Positions 34,317-45,587 of a DNA stretch of 64,000 nucleotides are shown in pieces (within the stretch, counting starts at the first letter, position 1; each line of letters starts with the position of its first letter). The notes below the pieces were generated by a model. It worked only from the letters and a program-made list of their open reading frames with translations, had not been told where the DNA came from and made no database searches. The translations under genes and the position numbers were made by a program. The stretch is from Ipomoea triloba. Its lineage: Eukaryota > Streptophyta > Magnoliopsida > Solanales > Convolvulaceae. The DNA lies in contig NC_044923.1 of the NCBI RefSeq assembly GCF_003576645.1, positions 13,804,384-13,868,383 of the forward strand. Reading direction: 5' to 3'.

Positions 34317-34994
34317 AGTTTAGCGTATTAGTTTGTTGCTTGATTTGATGTCACAATTGAATGTGGCATGAATGAGGAAAAGGCTTACAATGATGGAAGA
34401 TATAGATTGGATTGTGAACATGAAGGCTAAGGTCTGATCGGTAGGCTGATTGTCTAACTTACGATTTATCTCTACAATTACTATAGGAACAGGGTCCTAT
34501 GAGTTTAGGATTAGTCCAGCGAAACTGGAATCACCTAAGTATAAAAAAAATTATTAATATATGTTTTAATTTTATTGGAAGAAAAAAAATAAAATGAATA
34601 TAATTGTAGCTTATTATTATTATTATTATTATTTAATTAATTTATTAATTAAAATTTGTCATGTCAATAGCGGCATATCTAAAGCAAGGAAAAAGAATCT
34701 TACACGCTTTGCTTTTCATAACAATATCTTTGTTTTTCCTTTGTAACTTTGGACCAGTTTGCCTTTAACTTTATAGATTTGAAAAAGTATTGTCCATTGG
34801 GGTGGGTCCACTTAGATGCCTCGATATGACTGTGAAGCACTTGGATTAAAAAAAAAAAAAAAAAAAAAAAAAACCGGTCTTCTCTATTAATGGGTCAATA
34901 AGCATATTTTGGGCTGTAATGGTCTATTGTAGCTCACTACATTGGAAGTATAGGCCCACTTGAAACTTTGGCCCAATTTACTTTTATAGGCAAA

Positions 34995-35762
34995 TTATAT
35001 ATGGTAATTTATATCATGGACCAAGCTCCACATAATATTGTGGGTCCTGGATCAAAATGGCGTTGTTTTGATATTTAAGTTTTTACAAATTCTGTAGTTT
35101 CCCGTTTCTCATGTTTCAACACAAAATTTTAATTTATTTTAGGTATATACTCTTAAAGTACATAATTTCATAATACAAGACACAAAAACTTACAACACAA
35201 GACGCATGTTATATATTTAGTTATTCACTTATTTTCAAATCTGATTTATATAGATAATATATGTTCTATAGGCACATAATATGTTGTATGTTACACAACT
35301 ACTAATCTGTTTCAGGTACAGAATCCATGCTTTTAAGATACAGAATTGCATAACATGAGACACGAAAATGCATAACACATGACACATATTTACTTTAGTT
35401 CATGTACAGAATTAATATTATTAAGATACAGAATTATATAACATAAGATACAAAAATGCATAACACAAGACATAAAAATGCATAGCACAAGACACAAAAG
35501 CATATGTTATATTTCTTTTATTTCAGGTACATAACCCATACACTTAATGTACAGAATTGCATAACATGAGACAGATATAACAAAAGACACATACACATGC
35601 TTTACAGTAAAAAGAAAAAAAAAACTAAAAACTAAAAGAATTGTAATATAAATTGAACAACAAACAGTATCTGCCAATATTAATATATAAAACTACGTTG
35701 TTTAGGACCAAGGTCCACATTGCGCTGTGGACCATGGTCCACAGTATAACGATTGCGGCTCT
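34995..35762. mobile_element. 'Watch-word' MITE family copy B with internal ~90-120-bp repeats
   Basis: Left end TTATATCATGGACCAAGCTCC.. with GGCGTTGTTTTGATA; right end ..CTACGTTGTTTAGGACCAAGG..GGACCATGGTCCAC.AGTATAACG; these pair as imperfect TIRs of ~65 bp. The centre holds about four tandem units built from GTACAGAATTGCATAACATGAGACAC and GCATAACACAAGACAC. No coding. Confidence 0.7.
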
Positions 35763-35799
35763 TCTAGACTAGAGTAGAGAGAAAGCGATGAGATTCAAT

Positions 35800-36073
35800 T
35801 GTTATACTATGAACCAGAGTTCATATTGCATTGTGAGTCCTGATGCAAAAATTTTGTACCTTCAGTTAATACATTTTATACCTATAGTTAACAGTTTCTG
35901 TACATGTAAACAAATAACTTGATAATTGCTAGTACATAATATGATAACTACATGTACAGAAATTTTCAATTGCAAGTACATAATATGTCAACTAAATACA
36001 AAATTTGAAGGTTATTTTTGGACCAGAATCTGCAATGCAATGTAGACCGTGGTCCATGGTATAATTTGCCGAT
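35800..36073. mobile_element. GGTCCA-family MITE
   Basis: Left ATTGTTATACTATGAACCAGAG, right AGACCGTGGTCCATGGTATAATTT, with GTACATAATATGATAACTA repeats between. Shares end phrasing with 36829 and 51765. Confidence 0.6.
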
Positions 36074-36081
36074 AATATTAC

Positions 36082-36745
36082 AGGGCGTTTAGTTGGGAGG
36101 AGAGAATTAGAGGGGAAAAGAATTGTAATTCGGTGGAATTGCAATTCAATGAATAAAGTAGGAATTAAAATTACAATGTTTGGTATGCAAGAATAGGAGT
36201 ACATGAAATTGAAATGTAAGAAGCAACAAAATGACTAAGATGTCATTATGTTGTAGTAGACTAGTAGTAGTAGTAACAGCCGCAATAGTAGTACTAATAA
36301 TAATTCTTTCAAAAGTAACAGTAATAATAATAATAATTCTTTCAATAATAATAGTAATAATAAGTATAATAATAATAATTATTTTAAAATAATAATAATA
36401 ATAATTCTTTAAAAAATATAATAATAATAATAATTCTTTAAAAAATATAATAATAATAATAATTCTTTAAAAAATATAATAATAATAATAATTCTTTCAC
36501 ATTATAAAAGAAAAAAAAAAAGAACAAAAGGTATGAGAGGAGGGACAAAATTATTTTTGCACCAACAAAATTACCCATCATCTCCACCGAATTGCAATTC
36601 ATAGGGGTATCCCATGAATTGCAATTCATCATTTAGAGAGAATTACAATTCTACAGAATTATAATTCCCTCCAACCAAATATTATAATTTGAAAATTTAT
36701 TGAATTGAAATTCAATGACAATTCCACCTAAACTGGCCATTAGAA
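36082..36745. mobile_element. Probable TIR element enclosing trinucleotide repeats
   Basis: CAGGGCGTTTAGTTGGGAGGAG at left is answered by CCTCCAACCAAATATT and AAACTGGCCATTAG at right; AATTGCAATTC words occur at both sides. The middle is (AAT)n broken by TTCTTTAAAAAA. Ends are loose, so boundaries are approximate. Confidence 0.4.
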
Positions 36746-36828
36746 ACATTAAAATATCTCGATGGGCCTTATGCAACATCATATTGCGCTTATAGTCGTC
36801 AGCCCACTACAGTTTTTAACAATAATTA

Positions 36829-37070
36829 TTGTATGGACCATGGTCCACACAGCTGTGTGGACCAAAAATAAAAAGTACATTATTTTTGTATTGAAAGTAC
36901 ATTATTTTTATACTGTAGGTACATTATTTTAGGGTACATTATTTTTGTATTGAAGATACATTATTTGATATTACAAAAATAATGTACCTTCAATACAAAA
37001 ATAATGTACTTTTAATTTTTGGTCTATACAGTGGTGTGGACCATGGTCCATGCAATAATTTGCCGTTTTT
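36829..37070. mobile_element. GGTCCA-family MITE, compact palindrome
   Basis: TTATTGTATGGACCATGGTCC and CAGCTGTGTGGACC at the left are mirrored at the right end (GTGTGGACCATGGTCCATGCAATAA). The inside is arms of AAAAATAATGTACTTT. The element folds on itself almost completely. Confidence 0.75.
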
Positions 37071-37185
37071 AATTATAATGCAATATCAGTTACTGGCCCA
37101 TTTGTTTTACTGGTCCAGTAAATAAAGATATTATTTTTGGGTAAATCACAATAATTATAATTCATAAGGCATTTGGTTCGAAAAT

Positions 37186-38010
37186 TTATATCGTGAACCG
37201 GTTCACATAACATTGTGGATCCTGGATCAAAATGATATCGTTTTGATATTAAAGTTTAACAGATTTTGTAGTTTTTCGTTTCTCATGTTTAACACAAATT
37301 TTAATTTATTCTAGGTACATAATCAATACACTAAGGTACAAAATTTCATAATACGAGACACAAAAATTCATAATACAAGACACATATACATGTTATATAC
37401 TTACTTATTCTTAAGTTTGATTTATGTAGATAATATATATCGTATAGGCACATAATTTCATAATACAAGATATAAATTTGTAAAATAAGATACAATATAT
37501 TGTGCGTTACACAACTACTAATCTATTTTAGTACACAATTCATACAATCATACGCTTAAGCTAAGGTACAGAATTGCATAATATGAGACACAGAAATGCA
37601 TAACACAAGACACATGCACATGTTTTATTTTTACTTTAGTTCAGGTATATAATCAATATTCTTAAGATACAAAATTGCATAACATAAGATACAAAAATAC
37701 ATAACACAAGACACAAAACACATAATACAAGACACAAAAGTGCATGTTATAAATTCTCAAAAAAAAAAAGTGCATGTTATAATTACTTTATTTTAAGTAC
37801 AGAATCCATACGCTTAAGGTATAGAATTGCATAACATGAGAGACAAAAACGCATAACACTTACACATGCTTTACAGTTAAAAAAAAAAGAAGAAGAAAGA
37901 ACCATGTAACGTAAATTGAACAACAAACGGTCGCCGTCAAAATTAAAATTCAAAACTACGTCGTTTAGGACCAGGGTACTGTGGACGTCCATAATATAAC
38001 GATTGATTAT
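37186..38010. mobile_element. 'Watch-word' MITE family copy C
   Basis: TTTATATCGTGAACCGGTTC.. at left, ..CTACGTCGTTTAGGACCAGGG and CCATAATATAACGATTG at right. Same internal tandem words as copy B (CATAACACAAGACAC, GTACAGAAT.CATA). Confidence 0.7.
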
Positions 38011-38774
38011 ATCTTAGACTTGGCTCAAAACGACGTTGTTTAATATTAAGTATTAATTAATGCATCATATTTAATAGCATTTGTCCTATATTATATTCAT
38101 AATATTTGTTCTATATGCCTATAAACTTAAATCTTAATGTTCATAAACACTAAACTAAATGTACATCATATATATTTCAATTCACTCTATAGCAGATATT
38201 TATATATTCATGAAAAAAAAAAACTTAGGTTACATAAACATTATACTACATATGCATCATGTTTATTAACATTCATCTTGTACTACGCTTATAATATTTA
38301 TTTTATATGTCTAAAAATCAAAGTCTTAATATCAATAAATACTAAACAAAATGCATAGTATATGTATTACATTCACTCTACAGTAGATTTATAATGTTCA
38401 TTTATGTTAATAAAAATAAAGCTTAATGTAAATAAACATTACTTTAAAGTAATGGTTGTATGTACTTATATATTTATTTTAAAAAAAAATATATTTATAT
38501 GAGTGTCATTTAAATGATCTCAATTAAAACTTTTTAATGACATATTTTTTATACATTAATTTTATTTATAAAAAAACAAAAATAAAAAAAGATTAAATTT
38601 AAAAAGGCATAAGAAGAAAAAGTAAAGATGTATTAAGTGTATGTAGCAACATGCATATTGGTCCTCCATATAATTATTTACTTTTATAACCATTTATTTG
38701 TATACAGCTATACTAACTAAAAATATGTTTATTGGAAAATTGCTAATATTAAAAATAGGTTTCTAAAAAAGGTG

Positions 38775-39105
38775 AAAACTTGTGTGAGATCGTCGCACGG
38801 ATCTTGTTTGTAAGACGGGTTGGGCCAAAGATGAAATGTAATGCTTATACTAAAAAAAATGTAATATTAATCAAGACTAAAGTGTTTGTTATTTATAAGA
38901 AAGTGTAATACTTTTGCAGAAAATATAATATTTTTATATTTTGATTTGAAAGTACTACATGTTTCCTAAAAAATATTACATTTTTCCTTATAAGTAACAA
39001 ATACTTTATTTCTGATTAGTATTACATATTTTAATATAAGTATTACATTTCTATCTTGATCGATCCATCTCACAGATAAGAATTCGTGAGACGGTTTCAC
39101 ATGAG
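38775..39105. mobile_element. TIR MITE (GTGTGAGATCGTC...GACGGTTTCACAT ends)
   Basis: CTTGTGTGAGATCGTCGCACGG and the right end CGTGAGACGGTTTCACATGAG are inverted copies; inner ATTAATCAAGACTAAAG pairs with CTGATTAG-type words. A widely seen plant MITE pattern; superfamily not resolved. Confidence 0.65.
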
Positions 39106-39413
39106 AATCATTCTTTAAAAAAATTGTAATTTGTACAATGCATATACTTTGTTAACTTTTTATTTGTATATTGGTGGAAGGGTGAGTGATAAAAAAAAAT
39201 CAGAGTGATTGAGTAAGTGCAATGGAACACATTTGAGACTGGAATTGTAGGAAGGAGATGTTAAGAGCATTTGTGAGTCGATTATTTTTCACCGGTTTCA
39301 AACAATACGTAGATCGAGATTTGAATTCATAACTTTATACATGAAATTGATTTTATATCAAATTGAAATATGTTTTTCATCTCAACTAAGTTCCTAAATA
39401 GATAATATTGGAC

Positions 39414-41124
39414 TCAATCTACATAGAGGTATATAATTACAATATTGGACTCAATCTCTTTGGTATACAAGTAGGCATTTGACCGGTTAGCTGTGTAACC
39501 TAGGTCTATTAAAGTTTTATGAAACTTTTCATACCACTGTTTAGGTGCTTGTTTTAAACCATATAGAGACTTTTTGAGTCTACATACATTTCCTTCCTGA
39601 CCAAGAGTAACACACCCATGAGGTTGTTCCATGTAGATCTCTTCTTCTAGATCATCATTGAGGAATGTTGTTTTTATATCCATTTGATGAACTATCAACC
39701 TGTGCAAGAATGCTAAAGCAATAAAAACACGAATGGTTGAAATTTTTGTTACATGTGAATATGTATAAAAGTAATCTTCACCAAATCTCTAGGTGTATCT
39801 TTTGGCTAGTAGTCTGGCCTTGAATCTTTCTAACTCATCTGGTCTTAACTTCCTTTTGAATATCCATTTACAGTCGATTGGTTTATACCCTTTAGGTAGA
39901 TTTATCAATTCCTAAGTATGATTAGATTGTATAGAGTCTAGTTCACTCTAGATTGCTTCCTTCCATAAAGTGGAATCAACTGAGCGCATAGCATCATCAA
40001 AGGTTTTTGTTCTTCTTCTAACACTAACTGACAAATGAATTGATCATACAATTCATTTATGTCTTTCAACTCAGTCAAAAAGGTTATGAAGTCAGGATCA
40101 AAACTTTTCTCAGTTTTATGTCTTTTGCTCCTTCTAGGCTCATCAAATTCATATGCAATACTAGACATAGGAAGTAGTGCATGTTCATTTCTATGAATAC
40201 TGTCATTAGATAAATTGTGAGTATTCTTTAGAGAAAACATGTGTTCGAAGAAGATAGCATCTCTAGATTCACATATCGAACGATTTTCTAAGAACATAAA
40301 TCTATAAGTAGCATTGTTTTTTATATAGCCAACAAAAATAGCATCTAAGGTTTTAGGCCCTAGGTTGGGCCTTTTAAAGGATGGGAGTCACACCTTTGCC
40401 AAGCACCCCCACACTTTAAAATATTTGAGGTTAGGAGCATGTCCTTTCCACAATTCATATCGGGTTTTCTCAAACCCTTTATGGGGTATACTATTCAGTA
40501 TGAAGTTTGCTGTTAGGACAGCTTCTCCCCACATGGAGTTTGGGACACCTGAACTGATCAACATTGCATTAATCATTTCTCTGAGTGTGCAGTTTTTCAT
40601 TTCAGCTATGCCATTTTGTTGGGGAGTATAAAGTGCAGTTACCTCATGAATAATGCCAGAAGGTTCACACAAACTTTTAAGAGAATTTGCTTCATATTCT
40701 CCTCCTCTATCAGAACGAAGTCTTTTAATCTTTTTGTCTAATTGATTTTCAACTTTTGATTTAAAAACCACAAATTTTTGTTTAGCTTCGTCTTTTGTTC
40801 TCAAAAGATAGATTTTTGGAAAGCGTGAGAAATCATCACTAAATGAAATGTAATAGCGTTTGCCACCTCTATTTTCAGTGCTTTTGAAATAAATGAAATT
40901 AGTATAAATAAGCTCTAGCACAGTTGAGGTGTGATGATTTACAGAGAAAAATGATTTTCTAGCAAATTTAGCTTCAGCGCATGTTTCACATTGAGCATAT
41001 GATTCACTTGACAGGTTTGGTAATAAATTCATACTTTTCAGTATATTCATGCAATTTAAACCAACATATCCTAGTCTACCAAGTCAAACATTAACTGAAA
41101 CAGTGATATAAGCAGAAGAGGAAG

Positions 41125-41174
<50 letters not shown>

Positions 41175-41620
41175 GGGCATGTCAATTCAGGATAAAATCA
41201 TAAATAGTCAGAGGGGGACCCTTAGTGGCAGGAGAATTTCTAATTACACAAACATCTAACACAAAGAGTCCCCCACGCAGATATCTCTTCCCAAGATATT
41301 ACCCACAGTGAGTCATGACCAAACGATCAGACTCAAACACTTACTTAATTCTAACATTATTCAGCAAGGCTTTGGAGATTAAGTTTCTACGGAGGTAAGG
41401 GACATACAACATATCTTGCAACATTAATTATTTCCCAGAATATAATATGAGTTCTATTTTCCCTTTACCACTTATCTTGGAGACGCTAGAATTTCCTATG
41501 AATACTTGTTCTCCTTTAGTGATAGGCTTGAACACTTTGAACATATTTTTTTTTGCTTGATCTTGTCATTTATAACTTTTTTGACATTGTAAATATACTG
41601 CACTTGCACCATACTACACC
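39414..41620 (-). pseudogene. Ty1/copia retrotransposon relic (GAG-pre-integrase, integrase, partial RT)
   Basis: Reading the minus strand from 41620: a degraded protease/pre-integrase segment (FKPITKGEQVFIGNS), the pre-integrase zinc region (CETCAEAKFARKSF, 41050-40900), the integrase core (SDDFSRFPKIYLLRTKD, RLRSDRGGEYEANS, TPQQNGIAEMKN), a connector (EPRRSKRHK), then RT start (VHQMDIKTTFLNDDLEEEIYM, KKSLYGLKQAPKQWYEKF) to IIYLYVD, where it stops. Order integrase before RT is diagnostic of copia. Frames shift between 39938 and 39707, an (ATT)n run interrupts the protein at 41128-41173, and RT palm end and RNase H are missing. Dead copy with no LTRs found. Confidence 0.92.
41128..41173. repeat. 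(ATT)n microsatellite inside the copia relic
   Basis: About 15 uninterrupted ATT units splitting the pre-integrase coding region. Confidence 0.95.
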
Positions 41621-42631
41621 ACTCAAAACATTTGGGCGATCTGATCTCTCATCTAAACGGTAGATAGAAGTTCACATGTTCACACGCAATTCTTAACCGA
41701 AGCACTTAATTAATCAAAATACCTAATCTATAATTAAAGTATAAATGTTATCTAACTCATCAAATTAAAATATCTAATTATATACCTAACTCATCATATT
41801 CAATCTAATTCATCAAACTACATAATTCATATTCAAAATATATACCTAACTAATCAAATTAAAGTATCTAAATAATCTCAATAGTAAATGAAAAATACTT
41901 GATGTACTCCCAAGTCCCAACATCATAGGAAGTATAAAATGAGAGCACAAATTAAGAGTACATGTAAATTTACTCTTTTACTTGCACACTTATACTAATT
42001 ATTTGCACTTTTAATATATATCATTTGCACCAAAGTTTAAGTTATTTACAAAAATACCATCATATTTTCTTTAAAAAAAATTACATATAATCCGTTAGAT
42101 CTGGACCCAACACAAAGTAATTATGCACACGGTTTGTTTCAATAATCTAAAGCAAACACAAAGTAATTTATATTTTCAAAATCTCACAATATCTTTATTA
42201 CTCAAGGTAATTTCACATTCCAAACCAAAGCCAAGCTAAAAGTATTAAAATTAAATTGAGTAAAGTTAGCGATGAAAGCATACCCACTTAGCTCATGAAA
42301 TGAAATTATTATACTCCGTATAAGAATTTGTGTGTAATGGCAATGGAAATCTTGGTATTAGTGACGAAAACTATGATTAACAGACAAAGTAAGCTAAGCT
42401 AAGTTAAGATAGGGAAAGACATTAATGGAAGATATCCTTTTCTTTCCTTCAAGAAGGAAACTTCAAATCGATAAGCTACTCTTCCACATCTCCCTCTCTC
42501 CCACCCTATCCGCCCATTAAAGTTTCTTCTGCTATTTAAAGCCTCCACTAAAAAGCTTCCATTTTTTGTCTTTTACATCCAAGAAAAGAGGGAACTGCAA
42601 AAGAGGGGCAGGAGAGAGAGAGAGAGAATAA
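41621..42631 (+). other. Promoter region of the AIRP2-like gene
   Basis: AT-rich sequence ending in a leader with CTCCCTCTCTCCCACC and GAGAGAGAGAGAGAATAA just before the ATG at 42632. CT/GA-rich leaders are common in plant genes. Otherwise I see nothing recognisable. Confidence 0.4.
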
Positions 42632-44676
42632 ATGTGGCAGACTCAGACCCACAAATCTTCCTTCAGAGAATCACTCAACGCCCTTGAAGCTGATATTCAG
42701 CATGCCAATAGCTTGTAAGTTCCACATATTTTTATTTTATTTTCTTTTTTGTTTACAGATTATTGTTTATTTTTACTGAAACTCTTCAAATTGTTTATTT
42801 TTACTGAAATTCTTTATTGTTCAATTAAGAACTAGCAGAACCAGGAATTGGGATTTCCTTATTTTCTTTTTCTTTTCTTGTTTTCCTGTTGAGGTATTCT
42901 GGTTGAGCATGCCTGGGTGAGTTGGTAGTTGGATAGTTTCTTTCTTAGAGAAAGTGAAGGTGTCATCGTATTAAATAGTTAATACCCAATTTAGTCCTTA
43001 ATTTTTTTTTATTTAGTCTTAAACATTATTTTGTGTTTAATTAATAATTAGGTCCTGGATTTCTTAAAATATCAGAAAAAATCACTAGGACTAAATTGGT
43101 ATTAATAAAAGTGAAATTATCGAACTATCTTAACAGATGACTCAATTAGGTAAAATCGTCAATGTTCACGACCTAATTAAGCACAAAAATGCGTTTAGAA
43201 CTAAATTGAAGGAAAAATAAATATAGTCAATGACTAAATTGAGTATTATTATTTGTGAATTGAAAGCAAGCTGAGATTTTTGTTTCTTAGACCAACACAA
43301 ATTTAAGCCCATGTTCCTAATTCCCACAATCATTTTTGGTTTGGAATTAATTAGATAATGCTATGCTGCCTCACAATACCAGTTATGTTTGAGGAGTTGA
43401 TGTTGGTAATGATTTGTTATGTTTTTTGTGTTGTAATTTGTCATTTTTATCATGGCTTTGCTAGTATTGAAGCAGTTATGTCCGTAGGGTAGGAATGGTT
43501 GTTTAAAAATGAAATTGAGTTTTGCAGGGCAGGCGGTGTAGCATGGGATTTAAGTGGGCATTGTGTTCAGATGAAGGTCTCTTACAGCCCTCTCGCCCCT
43601 TTCTTGCTATTCCTGATTGAATGGATGGACTATAGTTGTTTAGATTCCCTGCCCACCAGTTTAGGCCTCCTTCACATACTTGTATACAAAGTAAGCATGC
43701 ATGCATTTTGAATTTTCGACCAAGAAGGCTGAGATTTGAACTCGTGACTTTAATTTGTAGTTACAAGTTTGTATTCTTAGTCATCTTGGGAGGAGTTACT
43801 CCCAATTCTCACTATGCTTTTATGTCATGTCATGAATTAAAATCTACTCACACTACATCATATCATTCCAGTTGTTTATAAAGAATAATCTAAGTAAGTT
43901 GTCACCCAGGTCTATGTTGATGAAATGCCAACCATGTCTCCCCAAGAAAGAAAAGCCACCCTAAGAGATTTTTATGGTCCGCATTCTCTCTCAATTTATT
44001 TAAATTCCGTTATTCTCCAAAATCGATCATATCATGCTTTAACCTATTAGCATTAATCCAGCCTGTAATTTCATGCTCACTGTTATTATCTTTACACTTG
44101 TAATGGTTTGATCTTAACCTATATATATATTCCACAATAATGGATGAACTTAAAAATCGGCTAATGTTACGTTGATAATTTTACTCATCTGATTAGCATA
44201 TGATTCTACACAATACAAAATAAATAAATAAGATGATAGAAAGCAGTGATATTATATATGTTGAATTCCATGGAGCTGTAGCATTGATGCACGTACAAGT
44301 CTTGAAAAACCTGGCCTTATTACAGCTGTAATATATCCTTCACTGAAGCAACTGGAAGGCAACTTAGCGGGGGACAGAAGCCGATGCTCTGGCAATTTAA
44401 GCAGAGTAGTGGACGAGGGAGAAGATGATGAATGCGGTATATGCATGGAGAGCGGTGCCAATATGGTTTTGCCTAATTGCGCTCATTCCATGTGCATCAA
44501 CTGCTTCCATCATTGGTATGTAAGTTGTGAATAAGTAAATAGGCCCTGCCTGGGAAATAGATTGTGAGAGGAGGTAAATCGCAAGATGTGTTTGCTTTTT
44601 TTCCCCTCCCTCGTTGAGGATTCTTGAGGGAGGATGTTATAATTGCATGTCAGGTACATCCGATCTCAATCATGCC
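42632..44676 (+). CDS. AIRP2: AIRP2-like RING-type E3 ubiquitin ligase, 3' end lost in the assembly gap
   Basis: A ubiquitin ligase like Arabidopsis AIRP2, which acts in abscisic-acid responses. Exons: 42632-42714, 43528-43690, 43910-43976, 44326-44515, 44654-44676 (cut by N). Phases agree at each junction; 526 nt, about 175 residues before the gap. N-terminus reads MWQTQTHKSSFRESLNALEA, followed by SYSPLAPFLLFLIEWMDYSC, PTMSPQERKATLRDFY and YPSLKQLEGNLAG, all family hallmarks. The RING starts DECGICMESGANMVLPNCAH and SMCINCFHHW; the fifth exon supplies YIRSQSC before the gap, leaving the last zinc ligands unseen. The donor of exon 3 (G|GTCCGC) is weak. The gap is long enough for the rest. 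Family identity is firm; orthology to AIRP2 is inferred. Confidence 0.88.
42977..43252. mobile_element. MITE related to 22676/28967, in AIRP2-like intron 1
   Basis: AGTTAATACCCAATTTAGTCC at left, GACTAAATTGAGTATTATT at right; the centre has GGTATTAATAAAAGTGAAATTATCG. Ends are more diverged than in the two kinase-gene copies. Confidence 0.6.
43715..43805 (-). mobile_element. SINE head fragment, AIRP2-like intron 2
   Basis: On the minus strand CAAGATGACTAAGAATAC (A-box-like) is followed by ACGAGTTCAAATCTC (B-box-like), close to the complete SINE at 54101. Only the tRNA-like head remains. Confidence 0.55.
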
Positions 44677-45264
44677 NNNNNNNNNNNNNNNNNNNNNNNN
44701 NNNNNNNNNNNNNNNNNNNNNNNNNNNNNNNNNNNNNNNNNNNNNNNNNNNNNNNNNNNNNNNNNNNNNNNNNNNNNNNNNNNNNNNNNNNNNNNNNNNN
44801 NNNNNNNNNNNNNNNNNNNNNNNNNNNNNNNNNNNNNNNNNNNNNNNNNNNNNNNNNNNNNNNNNNNNNNNNNNNNNNNNNNNNNNNNNNNNNNNNNNNN
44901 NNNNNNNNNNNNNNNNNNNNNNNNNNNNNNNNNNNNNNNNNNNNNNNNNNNNNNNNNNNNNNNNNNNNNNNNNNNNNNNNNNNNNNNNNNNNNNNNNNNN
45001 NNNNNNNNNNNNNNNNNNNNNNNNNNNNNNNNNNNNNNNNNNNNNNNNNNNNNNNNNNNNNNNNNNNNNNNNNNNNNNNNNNNNNNNNNNNNNNNNNNNN
45101 NNNNNNNNNNNNNNNNNNNNNNNNNNNNNNNNNNNNNNNNNNNNNNNNNNNNNNNNNNNNNNNNNNNNNNNNNNNNNNNNNNNNNNNNNNNNNNNNNNNN
45201 NNNNNNNNNNNNNNNNNNNNNNNNNNNNNNNNNNNNNNNNNNNNNNNNNNNNNNNNNNNNNNNN
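44677..45264. other. Assembly gap (588 N)
   Basis: Undetermined bases. The last RING exon of the AIRP2-like gene starts just before it, and the left end of the MULE downstream probably lies in it. Confidence 1.
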
Positions 45265-45587
45265 TTTATATTCAGTAAAAAAGATGGACCAAAAACAGTA
45301 TATATTCAATTTATATAAGAACTAAGATGTTAATAAATAGAATGGAAACGGATCCTTGACAGTGCAATACTTTGGAGCTAAATTAGGCTAAAAGGTGGAC
45401 CAAACACTACTTTGAAGCTAAAACATCCAGTGTACTTCCTTTTATTACAATCTGCAAAAAATCTACTGTAGTACCTAGTTCTTTTGTATGAACATATACA
45501 CCCAAAAATTAATCTCCAGGAAGCACAGTATTTGACAATGTAATCACAAGTTTCCACAGCAAAAATAATAGGCCACAAGTTTTTCCA

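Noticed and set aside
44614..45325. Long frames across the gap
   Set aside because: They exist only because N carries no stop codons; only 44654-44676 is kept, as a RING exon.
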